This document shows positions 8,489 to 18,881 of a stretch of DNA of 64,000 bases, piece by piece. A program made the position numbers and the translations under genes. The first letter of the stretch is position 1, and each line of letters starts with the position of its first letter. The stretch comes from Arcicella sp034519515 (GTDB taxonomy: Bacteria; Bacteroidota; Bacteroidia; Cytophagales; Spirosomataceae). Under the pieces are notes generated by a model. The model was not told the origin of the DNA and searched no databases. It saw only the letters and a list, made by a program, of their open reading frames with translations. Location: the NCBI GenBank assembly GCA_034519515.1, contig JAXHOK010000046.1, positions 1 to 64,000 on the forward strand, read 5' to 3'.

Positions 8489-11400
8489 TCACGCCCGCTT
8501 CATCAGCGGAAACCGTTCCTTGAGCAACCTGAGCACCGATTCCGAACCCAGCGGCGGGCCGAACAGATAGCTCTGGCCGAAGTCGCAGCCCATCATCGCA
8601 AGGTCTGCGGCGTCCTGGTCGGTCTGGATGCCCTCGGCCACCACCTGCATGTCGAGCCCGCGCGCCATCGAGACGACGGAGCGCAACAGCACGGACTTCT
8701 TGTCCGACTGGTCGCAGACCAGCGCCTTGTCGAGCTTGATCGTGTCGAAGGGGAAGCGGGTGAGATAGGCAAGCGATGAATAGCCGGTGCCGAAATCGTC
8801 GAGCGCCAGGCTGATGCCGGTGTCCTTCAGCTTTTCCAGCATCAGGCGCGCCTGTTCCGGGTTTTCCATCACGACGCTTTCGGTCAGCTCCAGCTTGATC
8901 CGCTTCGGATCGCACTGGGTCTTCACCAGCATGGCGCGGATGTCGTTGTAGATCTCGCTCGAGATCAGCTGCGCCGAAGAGAGGTTGACCGAGACGAAGA
9001 TCGGCAGTTCGCCCGTCTGGCGTTCCCAGTCCATCAGGTCACCCGATGCGCGCTCCAGCGCGAACATGCCGAGCGGCTCGATCAGGTCCGACATTTCCGC
9101 GATCGGAATGAACTCCGTCGGCGAGATGTTGCCGCGCTTCGGATGATCCCAGCGCATCAGGGCCTCGAAGCCGGCGATCTCGCCATTCGCAAGCCTGACG
9201 ATCGGCTGATAGGCCATCGACAGCTCCTTGCGCTCGATGGCGCGGCGGAGATCCGTCTCCAGCTGCAGGCGGTCGGTGCTGACGGTGCGGAAGGCCGGAC
9301 GGAAGGGCTCGACGCGGTTGCCGCCTGACCGTTTCGCCCGGTACATGGCAAGCTCCGCGTCGGCGAGCAGGCTGGCCGCGCTCTCCTGCTGGTCGACCCA
9401 GGACACGAGGCCGATCGAGGCTGTCAGGCTGATCTCGCGATTGGCGAAATTCAGCGGCACCATGATCGCCTTGGAAATGGCATCCGCAAAGTCGGCGATC
9501 TTGGCCGGATCCTTTTCCGACACCAGGATCAGCCCGAACTCGTCGCCGGAAAGGCGCGCCAGCGTATCCTGCGGCTTCAGGAGGCGGCGCAGACGCCGCG
9601 TGATGGCGATCAGGATATTGTCGCCGGCCGCAATGCCGAGCGCGTCGTTGACCTGCTTGTAGCGGTCGATATCGATCGCGAGCACCGTCGGCCGCACGCT
9701 GTCGAAGTCGAGGCAAGCGACAGGATCGCCTGCAGCCGGTCGAGGAAGACCTCGCGGTTCGGCAGGCCCGTCAGATTGTCGTGCATGGCATCGACCAGCA
9801 GCCGGTCGATCGAGTTCTTCTGCTCGGTGACGTCGATGATCGTGCCGACGCAGCGGATGACTTCGCCGTTCGAGCCGAGCACCGGCCGGGCGCGGATCTT
9901 CAGCCAGTGGAAGTGACCATCTTCGGCACGGATGCGGAATTCGTGGCTGAGCCGGCCCTTGCGATGTTCGAGCAGCACGTCGAGCGTCGCACGGAAGCGG
10001 TCCCGGTCGTCGGGATGCAGGCGCGGCAGCCAGTTGCGGGCAGGACCGTGCATGGTGCCGGGCGACAGGCCGAGACGTATCGAAACATCAGGGCTCGTCA
10101 CCACGCGGTCGCGCGCCACGTCCCAGTCCCAGACTGTGTCGCCGGAACCGGTGAGCGCAAGCGACTGGCGTTCGAGATCGGAGAACAGTCCCTGCTGATA
10201 GGCGCCGCCGGCAAAGGCGTGCTGCATGACCGTAAAGCCGATCAGGAGAACGATGAGAACAAGACCACCGCCAAGCGCCGGCTGGATGATGTCGTTGTCG
10301 AGCTGTCCGGTCACGGTCAGCCAGCCGGCGAAGAGCCAGACCAGGATCAGGGCCCAGGTCGGCACCAGAAGCACGGCCCGGTCATAGCGATTGAAGCCGA
10401 GATAGATGATCAGCCCGATACCGACGACGCCGGTCAGCGCGAAGGAGACGCGCGCGATGCCGGCCGCAATCGATGGGTCGAAGATCGCCACGCCGAAGAG
10501 CACGGTAAGGCCGAGCATCCAGGCAAGCGTCGCGTAGCCCAGATGCACATGCCAGCGGTTGAGGTTGAGATAGGTGAAGAGGAAGATGACCAGCGACGAG
10601 GCAAGCGCCACTTCCGCTCCGGCGCGCCACATTCGGATGTCGGACGAGGTGAGCGAGATCAGCTTTTCGAGGAAGCCGAAGTCGACGCAGATATAGGCGA
10701 GAACCGCCCAGGCAAGCGCCGCCGCGGCCGGCAGCATCGACGTTCCCTTGACCACGAAGAGGATCGTCAGGAACACGGCGAGCAGGCCGGCAATGCCGAG
10801 CACGATACCGCGATAGAGCGTGAACGCGTTGACCGTGTCCTTGTAGGCGTCCGGCTCCCAGAGATAGATCTGCGGCAACTCCGGCGTCGCGAGCTCGGCA
10901 ACAAAGGTGATGACCGTGCCCGGATTGAGCGTAATGCGGAAGACGTCGGCATCGGGGCCCGGCACGCGGTCGAGCGCAAAGCCTTCCGATGGCGTGATCG
11001 CCATGATGCGCTGCGAGCCGAGATCCGGCCAGAACATCCTGGAACCGGAAAGACGGAAATGCGGTGCGACGATCACGCGCTCCAGCTGTTCTTCCGAGAC
11101 ATTGGCGAGCGCAAAGACCGCCCAGTCGCCCTGATGCTCCTCGGAGCTCGAACGCACCTCGATGCGCCGGCGAATGCCGTCGGCACCGGCGGCGGTCGAA
11201 ACCTGGAAGGCCTCGCCCTGGTTCGTGTAGATCTCGGTGGTTGCCGTCAGGTCGAGGGCAGTGTCGTCGCGCGCAATCTTCACCGGCTCGACGGCGAATG
11301 CCGCCGATGCGGCGAGGCACAGATATGCTGTCGTAAGCGCAGCAATCCACAGGGCGGCGAGGCGAGGCACGGCGCGCGAAAGGGTTCGGGTATTCGTCAT
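8489..11400 (-). CDS. membrane sensor PAS-GGDEF-EAL protein (reading frame broken near 9,712)
   Basis: A membrane-anchored cyclic-di-GMP protein. In the first frame a signal peptide (to about residue 36) is followed by an extracytoplasmic domain to about residue 180, then seven or eight membrane segments (about 190-400) as in 7TMR-DISM receptors, then a PAS domain with DTVWDWDVARDRVVTSPD and the start of the GGDEF domain. Near 9,705-9,720 the frame shifts by one base. The second frame continues with RPTVLAIDIDRYKQVND, an SGDEF variant of the cyclase signature (ARLSGDEFGLIL) and an EAL domain with GFEALMRWDHP and DDFGTGYSSL. Joined, the protein would be about 970 residues. The break is either a one-base sequence error or a real lesion. 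The start overlaps the stop of the acetyltransferase gene (ATGA), so it ends the thrC operon. Confidence 0.85.
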
Positions 11401-12008
11401 GAGGGCGTCTTGCCGTTCCGCGCCTTATGGCCGCCGATCCGGGAATACAGCAGATGGTCGCGCCATTCCCCGTTGATTTTCAGATAATCGCGCAAAAGAC
11501 CTTCCCGCTCAAATCCCGCTTTTTCGAGTAGCCTCAGGCTGTTGACGTTGTCCGGAATACAGGCTGCTTCGATACGGTGCAACTCGAGTGGCCCGAAGAT
11601 GTAGGGAATAGCCAGCTGAAGTGCGGCAAACATGTGTCCCTGGCCGGCATGACGTTCGCCCATCCAGTAGCCAATCATGCAGCTTTGTGCCGCTCCGCGG
11701 CGGATGAGACCGATGGTGAGCCCGCCCAGCAAGGTGTCCTCGGCCCGATCGAAGACAAAGAAGGGCACTGCCATGCCGGAGTGAAATTCCTGTTCATTAC
11801 GCAGCACACGCTGCCGAAACGCGCGCTCGGTCAGCTCGTCGGTGCGCCAGGACGGCTCCCATGGCTGCAGAAAGGCACGGCTCTCTTTGCGCAGCTGGTG
11901 CCATTGCTCGAAATCGCGGAAGCGGGGCAGGCGAAGGAGGAGTCGTTCGCTGGTGATTTCCGGCATATCCGGCTGCCGGGACAGAAACCGAAACACCGAG
12001 CGCGTCAT
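11397..12008 (-). CDS. GNAT family N-acetyltransferase, RimJ-like
   Basis: A 203-residue acetyltransferase of the RimJ/RimL group, which acetylate ribosomal protein N-termini or related amines. Visible are SERLLLRLPRFRDFEQW at the N-terminus, the acetyl-CoA loop GYWMGERHAGQGHMFAAL, IEAACIPDNVNSLRLLEKAGFEREGLLRD and a typical C-terminal end. ATG 12008 has GGGGAT upstream; an earlier TTG is unlikely. Its gene lies between the M16 peptidase and the GGDEF-EAL gene in one run. Confidence 0.9.
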   Translation of the reverse strand: MTRSVFRFLSRQPDMPEITSERLLLRLPRFRDFEQWHQLRKESRAFLQPWEPSWRTDELTERAFRQRVLRNEQEFHSGMAVPFFVFDRAEDTLLGGLTIGLIRRGAAQSCMIGYWMGERHAGQGHMFAALQLAIPYIFGPLELHRIEAACIPDNVNSLRLLEKAGFEREGLLRDYLKINGEWRDHLLYSRIGGHKARNGKTPS

Positions 12009-12069
12009 CGTCAATCCCCAAGCGATGTCCGGCGGGGTCCCTGCCGGTCGTAGTCCAGCCGTGCGGCTC

Positions 12070-13368
12070 TTAGCCGACGGCCTTGCGGATACCGGCAGGC
12101 TGTGTCGTCAGCGCGCCTCTGATATCGTCGAGCGGAACCAGATGATCCACCGGGCCAATGGCCGATAGCGTCGGAACCGTGTCGAAGAACAGCCGACCGG
12201 CAAGGTCCGTCAGGCGTTCGGTGGTGATGCCGGCAAGCCGTTCCATCATTTCCTGGTTCGGAATGGTGCGTCCGTAGAGCATCATCTGCCGGGCGATCTG
12301 ACCGGCGCGGGCAGCCGGGCTCTCCTGGCCCATCAGAAGCTGGGCGCGGATCTGCGCCCGCGAACGCTCGATTTCCTGCTGGTCGATGCGGTCGGAGACC
12401 TTGCGCAGCTCATCGATGATCACGGGCACCAGTTCCGGCAGGTTCTCGCCGCCGGTCGCGGCATGGATGCCGAAAATGCCGGTATCCGAAAAGCCCCAGT
12501 GGAAGGCGTAGACCGAATAGCACAGACCACGGATCTCGCGCACTTCCTGGAACAGCCGCGAAGACATGCCGCCACCGAGAATGTTGGCGAGGATCTGCGA
12601 GCAGTAGAAGTCGCGCATGTGATAGGCCTTGCCCTCGAAGCCGAGCAGGACCTGGGTATCCATCAGGTCGCGTTCTTCACGCGACTCGCCACCGGTGTAG
12701 TGGGCGGCATCCATCACCGGCGTCGCAGACGGCTTTGTCGGCAGCGAGGCGAAACGCTGCTCCACCTGCTTGACGAAGGCATCGTGGTCGACCTTGCCGG
12801 CGGCCACGACGAACATCCGGTCGGTCGTGTAGTTGCGCGACAGATAGGCGCGGATCTGGTCGCTGGAGAAGGACTGCACCGTCTCGGGCGTGCCGAGAAT
12901 GCTGCGGCCGATCGTCTGGCCGCGATAGGCTTGTTCGGAGAAACGGTCGAAGACCACGTCGTCTGGTGTGTCGTCGGCTGCGCCGATTTCCTGCAGGATG
13001 ACGTGTTTCTCGCGCTCCAGTTCCTCCTCGTCGAAGACGCTGTCGGTCAGGATGTCGGCGAGAATATCGACCGCGAGCGGAACATTGTCCTTCAGCACGC
13101 GGGCGTAATAGGACGTCGTTTCCGTCGAGGTGGCGGCGTTCACTTCGCCGCCGACATTCTCGATCTGCTCGGCGATCTGCCGGGCCGTGCGCGTATTCGT
13201 ACCCTTGAACGCCATATGCTCGAGCAGATGCGCAATGCCATGCTCGGCTTCGGTCTCGTTACGCGAGCCGGACTTGATCCAGGTTCCGAGAGCCACGCTT
13301 TCCAGATGGGGCATGTTTTCGGTTACGACAGTCAAACCCGATGGAAGCCGGGTGCACTCAACATTCAT
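12070..13368 (-). CDS. M16 family zinc metallopeptidase (processing-peptidase-like)
   Basis: A 432-residue M16B peptidase homologous to mitochondrial processing peptidase beta subunits, which alphaproteobacteria commonly encode next to thrC. The inverted zinc motif HLLEH is at residues 47-51 (H47, E50, H51), with the third ligand in the following ELEREKHVILQEI helix. The C-terminal half carries the glycine-rich GGGMSSRLFQEVREIRGLCYS stretch. It is 20 bases downstream of thrC, so it is probably co-transcribed with it. Its substrate is unknown. Confidence 0.93.
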   Translation of the reverse strand: MNVECTRLPSGLTVVTENMPHLESVALGTWIKSGSRNETEAEHGIAHLLEHMAFKGTNTRTARQIAEQIENVGGEVNAATSTETTSYYARVLKDNVPLAVDILADILTDSVFDEEELEREKHVILQEIGAADDTPDDVVFDRFSEQAYRGQTIGRSILGTPETVQSFSSDQIRAYLSRNYTTDRMFVVAAGKVDHDAFVKQVEQRFASLPTKPSATPVMDAAHYTGGESREERDLMDTQVLLGFEGKAYHMRDFYCSQILANILGGGMSSRLFQEVREIRGLCYSVYAFHWGFSDTGIFGIHAATGGENLPELVPVIIDELRKVSDRIDQQEIERSRAQIRAQLLMGQESPAARAGQIARQMMLYGRTIPNQEMMERLAGITTERLTDLAGRLFFDTVPTLSAIGPVDHLVPLDDIRGALTTQPAGIRKAVG

Positions 13369-13388
13369 GGTCCGTCTTTCTGCACTTC

Positions 13389-14795
13389 CTACCTGACTGC
13401 TCGCGCCTGTTTGCTGACAAAGCTTTCGATGGCTTTCAGTTCCGCGGGCAGGACTTCGAAGCGCTCCTCCCTGTCCATCAGATCAGCAAGCCACGCCGGA
13501 AGCGCGGGGTCAATACCGGAGGCCGATTTTACTGCCGCCGGGAACTTGGCCGGATGGGCCGTCGCCAGCACAACCATCGGGCTTTGCGGCTTTTCGAACT
13601 TGCTTGCCACATGCACGCCGACGGCCGTATGCGGGTCGAGCAGGTAGCCGGTCTCGTCGAGAACGGTGCGGATCGTCTTCGCCACTTCCTTCTGCGTCGC
13701 GCGCCCGGCGCGGAAATCCTTGCGGATGAACTTCAGTGCTTCCGGCTGGATCTCGAAGGCGCCGGACTGCTTCAGTCCCTCCATCGCCGAACGGATCGCG
13801 GAAGCATCGCGCCCATAGGCCTCGAACAGCAGGCGTTCGAAGTTCGACGAGATCTGGATGTCCATTGACGGCGAGGTGGTCGCCGAGACGCCCTTCATCT
13901 CGTAGCGGCCGGTTTTCATCGTGCGCGCCAGGATGTCGTTGTCATTGGTGGCAATGACCAGCTTGTCGATCGGCAGGCCCATCTTCTTGGCGACGTAACC
14001 GGCGAAGATGTCGCCGAAATTGCCGGTGGGAACCGTGAACGACACCTTCCGGTCGGGGGCGCCAAGCGCGACTGCAGAGGTGAAGTAGTAGACCACCTGC
14101 GCCATGATGCGCGCCCAGTTGATCGAGTTGACGCCGGAAAGACCGACGCGATCGCGGAACGGTACGTCGTTGAACATCGCCTTCACCAGGTTCTGGCAGT
14201 CGTCGAAATTGCCTTCGACGGCGATGGCATGCACGTTTTCGTCCTGCGACGAGGTCATCTGGCGCTGCTGCACCGGCGAAACCTTGCCATGCGGGAAAAG
14301 GATGAAGATGTCGGTGCGCGCACGACCCGCAAAGGCGTCGATCGCAGCCCCACCGGTGTCGCCTGAGGTCGCGCCGACGATGGTTGCCCGCTCGCCGCGT
14401 TTTTCGAGAACATGGTCCATCAGGCGGGCGAGCAGCTGCATCGCCACGTCCTTGAAGGCGAGCGTGGTGCCATGGAAGAGCTCAAGCACGAAGGAGTTCG
14501 GCCCCGTCTGCACCAGCGGTGCGACGGCCGGATGCTTGAAGGTCGAATAAGCCTCGTCGATCATCGCGCGGAAGGTGTCGGGCTCGATCTCCCCGTTCGT
14601 AAAGGGCAGGAGCACCTCGAAGGCGACCTCTTCATAGGACTTGCCGCGCAACCCGCGGATCGCCTTTTTCGACATCTGCGGCCATTCGCGCGGCACATAG
14701 AGCCCGCCGTCCCGGGCAAGGCCTGCCAGAAGTGCGTCACAAAAGCCGAGGCTCGGAGCCTCGCCGCGGGTCGAAACATATTCCACGTCGCTCAT
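13389..14795 (-). CDS. thrC: threonine synthase
   Basis: Converts O-phosphohomoserine to threonine with pyridoxal phosphate. The 468-residue length and the N-terminus VEYVSTRGEAPSLGFCDALL fit the long bacterial/fungal type. The PLP lysine lies in HGTTLAFKDVAMQLL and the phosphate-binding loop is VGATSGDTGGAAI; SFTVPTGNFGDIFAGY is also present. It heads the run thrC - M16 peptidase - acetyltransferase - GGDEF-EAL. Confidence 0.97.
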   Translation of the reverse strand: MSDVEYVSTRGEAPSLGFCDALLAGLARDGGLYVPREWPQMSKKAIRGLRGKSYEEVAFEVLLPFTNGEIEPDTFRAMIDEAYSTFKHPAVAPLVQTGPNSFVLELFHGTTLAFKDVAMQLLARLMDHVLEKRGERATIVGATSGDTGGAAIDAFAGRARTDIFILFPHGKVSPVQQRQMTSSQDENVHAIAVEGNFDDCQNLVKAMFNDVPFRDRVGLSGVNSINWARIMAQVVYYFTSAVALGAPDRKVSFTVPTGNFGDIFAGYVAKKMGLPIDKLVIATNDNDILARTMKTGRYEMKGVSATTSPSMDIQISSNFERLLFEAYGRDASAIRSAMEGLKQSGAFEIQPEALKFIRKDFRAGRATQKEVAKTIRTVLDETGYLLDPHTAVGVHVASKFEKPQSPMVVLATAHPAKFPAAVKSASGIDPALPAWLADLMDREERFEVLPAELKAIESFVSKQARAVR

Positions 14796-15098
14796 CCCTA
14801 AAGTTCAAGAATTTGGAGCCGAAGCCGCCGTCAAACCTATGGCGTTTCGGATAAAGAGGTTTGCCCGTTTGCGCCAGTGCACCGGCCAGGATTTCGCAAG
14901 CCCGGCAGTCGTGCATTCACGCGCTGATACCGAGACTCCTGCCGGCTCTCGAAGGTCCATCGAAAATTGAAGCAAATTGCCGGCTACCCAATCGATTTTT
15001 GTCGTGGCCGCTGGTATAGACCATCCGCGAGGGCGCTGAAAAGCCTCAAGTTTGACTGTTTTTCGGCCTTGGGCCGAGCATGCGGAAGGTGAAGTCTC
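14796..15098. promoter_or_regulatory. divergent intergenic region, thrC / lipoprotein
   Basis: About 300 bases separate the start of thrC from the lipoprotein start. It must hold both promoters. I see no clear palindrome, repeat or RNA structure in it. Confidence 0.4.
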
Positions 15099-15653
15099 GT
15101 GTCTGTAAACGTGTCGCGCGGTGTGATCGCCGTTTCGCTGATGATGGTTCTTTCGGGTTGCAACGCCGGCGGTCTCGGCAGTGGCCTCGGCCTTTCGCCG
15201 TCGGAGCCAGGCAACGCGGCTGCAGCCGCAACTCAGCAGGCTTTCGTGCAGGGCTTCTGCCCACAGATTTCACTGCGTGACGGAACCGCCGCCTATCGCA
15301 CCTATGCGCGCGGCAAGGACGGCGATGCCGAGCAGGTCATCTTCCAGGCCTCGCTCGCCGACACCACGCGCTCCTGCGCTCGCACCGAAACATCACTGAC
15401 GATCAACGCGCTTGTTCAGGGCCGCCTCGTCGCAGGCCCGCAGGGCAAGGCCGGCACGATCAATCTGCCGGTGCGCGTCACCGTCGTGGATGGCGGTCAG
15501 GAAGTCTTCAACGAAGTCGAGCAGTATGCCGTCACACTTGCCGATGTGAACCAGCCGACGCAGTTCATCTACAGCAAGGTGGCAACCGTTCCCGGCAATA
15601 TCTCCAGCACGGCCCGCGTCTTCATCGGCTTCGAACAGCCGAAGAAGAAGTAA
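15099..15653 (+). CDS. putative lipoprotein of unknown function
   Basis: A 184-residue exported protein with a short hydrophobic leader and an LSGC lipobox (cysteine about residue 21), followed by a Gly/Ser/Ala-rich linker. The mature part has two cysteines (GFCPQ and RSCAR) and beta-rich sequence such as VRVTVVDGGQEVFNEVEQYAV. I do not recognise a named function. The GTG start at 15099 follows a GGAAGGTGAA stretch that serves as ribosome site. Confidence 0.75.
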   Translation: MSVNVSRGVIAVSLMMVLSGCNAGGLGSGLGLSPSEPGNAAAAATQQAFVQGFCPQISLRDGTAAYRTYARGKDGDAEQVIFQASLADTTRSCARTETSLTINALVQGRLVAGPQGKAGTINLPVRVTVVDGGQEVFNEVEQYAVTLADVNQPTQFIYSKVATVPGNISSTARVFIGFEQPKKK

Positions 15654-15689
15654 GTTCCCGAGCAGGGCGCCGGATCTGAAGATCGGCGC

Positions 15690-16283
15690 CTAGCCCCGCC
15701 GCGTCAGGGCCACCAGATAGCGGGTTGCTTGGTCGCTGGCGTTGACGAACACGCAATCGCTGGGCGCGCCGAGTTGCAGGCAGTCACCCGTCGATAGCTG
15801 ATGGCTGCGTGTGCCTTCCATAAAGTCGAGGCGACCTTCGAGCACGTAGATCTGCTGGTGCTGGAAGCTGAAGGCAGAGGCCGGGTAGGGCACTCGGACG
15901 CCAGGCGGCAAGACCACTTCCAGCAATTCGAGCTGGCCTCCGTTTCCAGGGGAAAGCGTCCGCCGCGTATAGCCCGTATCCGGATCGATCCAGAGCGGCT
16001 GCTCGTCCCGGCGCGCCAGTCGATCCCCCTCGCGTTCGGCGAGCGCGAGAAGAACCGAGAGCGGCAGGCCGAAGGCGCCGGAGAGGCGGCCGAGCACGGT
16101 CGCCGTCGGGCTCGCCTCGCAGCGCTCCACCTTGCTGATCATTGCCTTGGAGACGCCCGAACGCGCCGCAAGCTCGGCAAGCGACCAGCCGCGTGTTTCC
16201 CGCTCCAGCCGGATCCGCTCGGCGATCGCCCGCGCCTGACGGTCCTCGTCGTGAACATCGTTTCTCTGCACCGTGTTTTTCAT
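15690..16283 (-). CDS. XRE family regulator with cupin domain
   Basis: DNA-binding regulator with an N-terminal helix-turn-helix (GWSLAELAARSGVSKAMISKVE) and a C-terminal cupin sensor domain (FSFQHQQIYVLEGRLDFMEG and the later TGDCLQLG strand). This architecture usually represses a neighbouring small-molecule gene. It is divergent from the flavin-dependent monooxygenase at 16399, its likely target. ATG 16283 is preferred to 16298 because the family starts close to the helix-turn-helix. Confidence 0.88.
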   Translation of the reverse strand: MKNTVQRNDVHDEDRQARAIAERIRLERETRGWSLAELAARSGVSKAMISKVERCEASPTATVLGRLSGAFGLPLSVLLALAEREGDRLARRDEQPLWIDPDTGYTRRTLSPGNGGQLELLEVVLPPGVRVPYPASAFSFQHQQIYVLEGRLDFMEGTRSHQLSTGDCLQLGAPSDCVFVNASDQATRYLVALTRRG

Positions 16284-16398
16284 CTCGACCCTTGCCAAAT
16301 TCTCCGGCTGCGTCTTCTATAGTGGACGGGAACATACGATAGATGACGGCGCATCCACAAGTCGCCGCCTGTCGAACACTGGAAGGGACAAACCCAGC

Positions 16399-17763
16399 AT
16401 GGCACGCGAAATCCGTTTCAACGCCTTCGACATGAATTGCGTCGGGCATATCCAGCAGGGTCTTTGGAGCCATCCGCGCGATCGCTCGATGGAATACACG
16501 AGCCTCGCCTACTGGACCGACTACGCGAAGCGTCTGGAAGCGGGCCTCTTCGACGGCATCTTCCTCGCCGACGTCGTCGGCATCTACGACGTGCTGAGCG
16601 GCAGTCCGGCGCCAGCACTTCGCGGTGCCGTGCAGGTGCCGGTCAACGATCCGATGATGCTGGTTCCGGCCATGGCCGCGGCCACCCGCCATCTCGGCTT
16701 CGGCGTCACGGCCAACCTCACTTACGAACAGCCCTTCCTCTTTGCCCGCCGCATGGCGACGCTCGATCATCTGACCGGTGGCCGCATCGGCTGGAACATC
16801 GTGACCGGCTATCTCGACAGTGCCGCACGCGCCATCGGCCTCGACGGCCAGATGGCCCATGACGATCGCTACGACCTCGCAGATGAATACATGGAGGTGA
16901 TCTACAAGCTCCTTGAAGGAAGCTGGGAAGACGGAGCCGTGGTGGCCGACAAGGCTGCAAAGGTCTATGCCGAACCGCAGCGTGTCCATCCCGTCCATCA
17001 TCATGGACGCCAATACAAGGTCGATGCCTATCACCTCTCAGAACCCTCGCCCCAGCGCACGCCGGTGCTGTATCAGGCCGGTTCCTCGCCGCGTGGCCGA
17101 CAGTTCGCCGCAACCCACGCTGAATGCGTCTTCGTCAACGGCCAGAAGAAGGAGGGCGTGCGCGAAATCGTCTCCGACATCCGGGCACGTGCCGAGGGAC
17201 TGGGGCGTCAAGGCGATGACATCAAGGTCTTCCTTGGTGCCACCATCGTCACCGGCCGCACCGAAAAGGAGGCCCGCGAAAAGTTCGAGGACTACCGCCA
17301 GTACGTGAGCTCCGAGGCCGCGCTCACCCATGCTGCCGCCTCGATGGGCATCGACTTCGACAAATTCGACATGGACGAACCGGTCGAGACGGGCAAGAGC
17401 CAGGCGATCACCTCCAACATCAAGGCCATGGACCGCGCGGCCGGGCCGCAATGGACGAAGCGCAAACTGATCGAACAGATGGTGCTCGGCAGCCGCCAGC
17501 CGCCACTCGTCGCCTCCGCAGATCAGGTCGTCGACTGGCTGGTGGACTGGGTGGAAGACACCGGCGTCGACGGCTTTAACCTGTCGCGCACGGTCGTGCC
17601 GGAATGCTTCGACGACATCATCGAGTTGGTCGTTCCCCGCCTGCAGGAGAAAGGTCTCTACAAGACCGAATACCGCGAAGGGCCGCTGCGGGAAAAGCTC
17701 TTCGGCAACGCCCGTCTGACCGATCGCCACATTGCCTCCACCCACCGGCATCAGCGGGGCTGA
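16399..17763 (+). CDS. NtaA/SnaA/DmoA-type FMN-dependent monooxygenase (LLM class)
   Basis: A 454-residue luciferase-like monooxygenase of the nitrilotriacetate/dibenzothiophene-sulfone group, which uses FMNH2 from a separate reductase. Landmarks are LFDGIFLADVVGIYDVL, the family motif NIVTGYLDSAARAIGLD, DDRYDLADEYMEV and the C-terminal DGFNLSRTVVPECFDDI. ATG 16399 follows GGAAGGGA. No flavin reductase is adjacent. Targets in this family include sulfonates, aminopolycarboxylates and other C-N or C-S bonds; which one cannot be told. Confidence 0.9.
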   Translation: MAREIRFNAFDMNCVGHIQQGLWSHPRDRSMEYTSLAYWTDYAKRLEAGLFDGIFLADVVGIYDVLSGSPAPALRGAVQVPVNDPMMLVPAMAAATRHLGFGVTANLTYEQPFLFARRMATLDHLTGGRIGWNIVTGYLDSAARAIGLDGQMAHDDRYDLADEYMEVIYKLLEGSWEDGAVVADKAAKVYAEPQRVHPVHHHGRQYKVDAYHLSEPSPQRTPVLYQAGSSPRGRQFAATHAECVFVNGQKKEGVREIVSDIRARAEGLGRQGDDIKVFLGATIVTGRTEKEAREKFEDYRQYVSSEAALTHAAASMGIDFDKFDMDEPVETGKSQAITSNIKAMDRAAGPQWTKRKLIEQMVLGSRQPPLVASADQVVDWLVDWVEDTGVDGFNLSRTVVPECFDDIIELVVPRLQEKGLYKTEYREGPLREKLFGNARLTDRHIASTHRHQRG

Positions 17764-17940
17764 TCACGTCTTTCTCATGTTGTGCAAGGCATCGGTCCGG
17801 GCCGGTGCCTCGCCTTGCTCTCTCTGCTCGGCGGATGCTAGCGTGCAAGCCACATGGCGGAGCATGCCTGCCCCTCGGGATGCACGCGCTGGCATTGAGA
17901 GGGAGTGGGCCACCAAGGCGGTGTCCCCAGGGAGGCCTTG

Positions 17941-18861
17941 TTGAAAATTGCTGTCGTGAGAAATCCCATTGCGGGCGGCCGAGCAGGCCAGAAGCAATGG
18001 GCTCCCCTGCTTGCCGCCTTCCGCCATCGTTTCCCGGATCTGGAAATCCATGAAAGCCGCTCCAGCGGGGACGCGAGAAGGCTCGCCCGCGAGCTGGCAG
18101 TGGGGCCTTACGACGTTGTTGTGGTCGCCGGCGGTGACGGCACGATCAGCGATGTCGTCGATGGTGTGCTGACCTCGTCGCGCCCCGAGATGCCGCTCGC
18201 CTTTCTGCCGATCGGCACAGGCTGCGATTTCATCCGAAACTTCAAGCTACCGAGCGATCCGGCAGCCCTCGCAGAACACATCGCAAACGCCCCTGTCCGC
18301 AAGATTGACGCCGGGTTGCTCGTCAGCCGCGATGCTGCCGGCAACGAGCAGCGTCGCCACTTTGCCAATATCGCCAGTGTCGGCATTTCCGGCGAAATCG
18401 TCGATGCTGTGAATGCGCCTGGACGCAGACGCATCTTGAACGGCCCCCTCCGCTTCCTTGTCCATGCGGCACGCGCGATCCTGCGCTATCGTCCCTATGA
18501 TTTCGAAGTGCTGATCGATGGCATGCAGGTGCATCAGGGGCGGCTGGCGATCGCAGCGATTGCCAATGGTGGCTGGTTTGGCGGCGGCATGCACATCACG
18601 CCGGATGCCGATGTCGCCGATGGCCTGTTCGACATTGCCGTGATGCGCGAGGAGAAGATCCTCGGCCTTCTGAATTTACTGGGACGCCTGCATTCCGCCG
18701 GCCATGTCGGCCATCCGCTCTTAAGTTTTCATAAAGGACGTCGCGTCGAGGTGCGGCCGCGTGATCCCCAGCGTTTCCCGGTGGAAATCGACGGCGAAAT
18801 GCCAATCCGGGGCGGTTTCGTCGCAGAAATCCTGCCCTTGGCGTTGACCATCAAGACCTGA
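17941..18861 (+). CDS. diacylglycerol/lipid kinase (YegS/DagK family)
   Basis: A 306-residue lipid kinase. Residues 1-12 hold the KIAVVRNPIAGGR motif, followed by VVVAGGDGTISDVVDGV (the GGDGT nucleotide loop) and FLPIGTGCDFIRNF. The C-terminal domain carries GGGMHITPDADVADGLFD. The TTG start at 17941 is chosen because AGGGAGG lies just upstream and the fold begins immediately after. The lipid substrate is not determinable. Confidence 0.9.
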   Translation: MKIAVVRNPIAGGRAGQKQWAPLLAAFRHRFPDLEIHESRSSGDARRLARELAVGPYDVVVVAGGDGTISDVVDGVLTSSRPEMPLAFLPIGTGCDFIRNFKLPSDPAALAEHIANAPVRKIDAGLLVSRDAAGNEQRRHFANIASVGISGEIVDAVNAPGRRRILNGPLRFLVHAARAILRYRPYDFEVLIDGMQVHQGRLAIAAIANGGWFGGGMHITPDADVADGLFDIAVMREEKILGLLNLLGRLHSAGHVGHPLLSFHKGRRVEVRPRDPQRFPVEIDGEMPIRGGFVAEILPLALTIKT

Positions 18862-18881
18862 ACAGGTCGCTCTTCGGACGA

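Noticed and set aside
9781..11487. 568-residue open frame on the plus strand opposite the membrane GGDEF-EAL gene
   Set aside because: It mirrors the real gene; the residues are rich in E, R, D, H and G with no domain, as usual for antisense frames in GC-rich DNA.
12463..13647. 394-residue plus-strand frame opposite the M16 peptidase and thrC
   Set aside because: Antisense shadow of two well-supported genes; it crosses the gap between them and shows no family motif.
15784..17034. 416-residue minus-strand frame covering the XRE gene and part of the monooxygenase
   Set aside because: Runs antisense to the monooxygenase and out of frame with the XRE gene; no recognisable domain.
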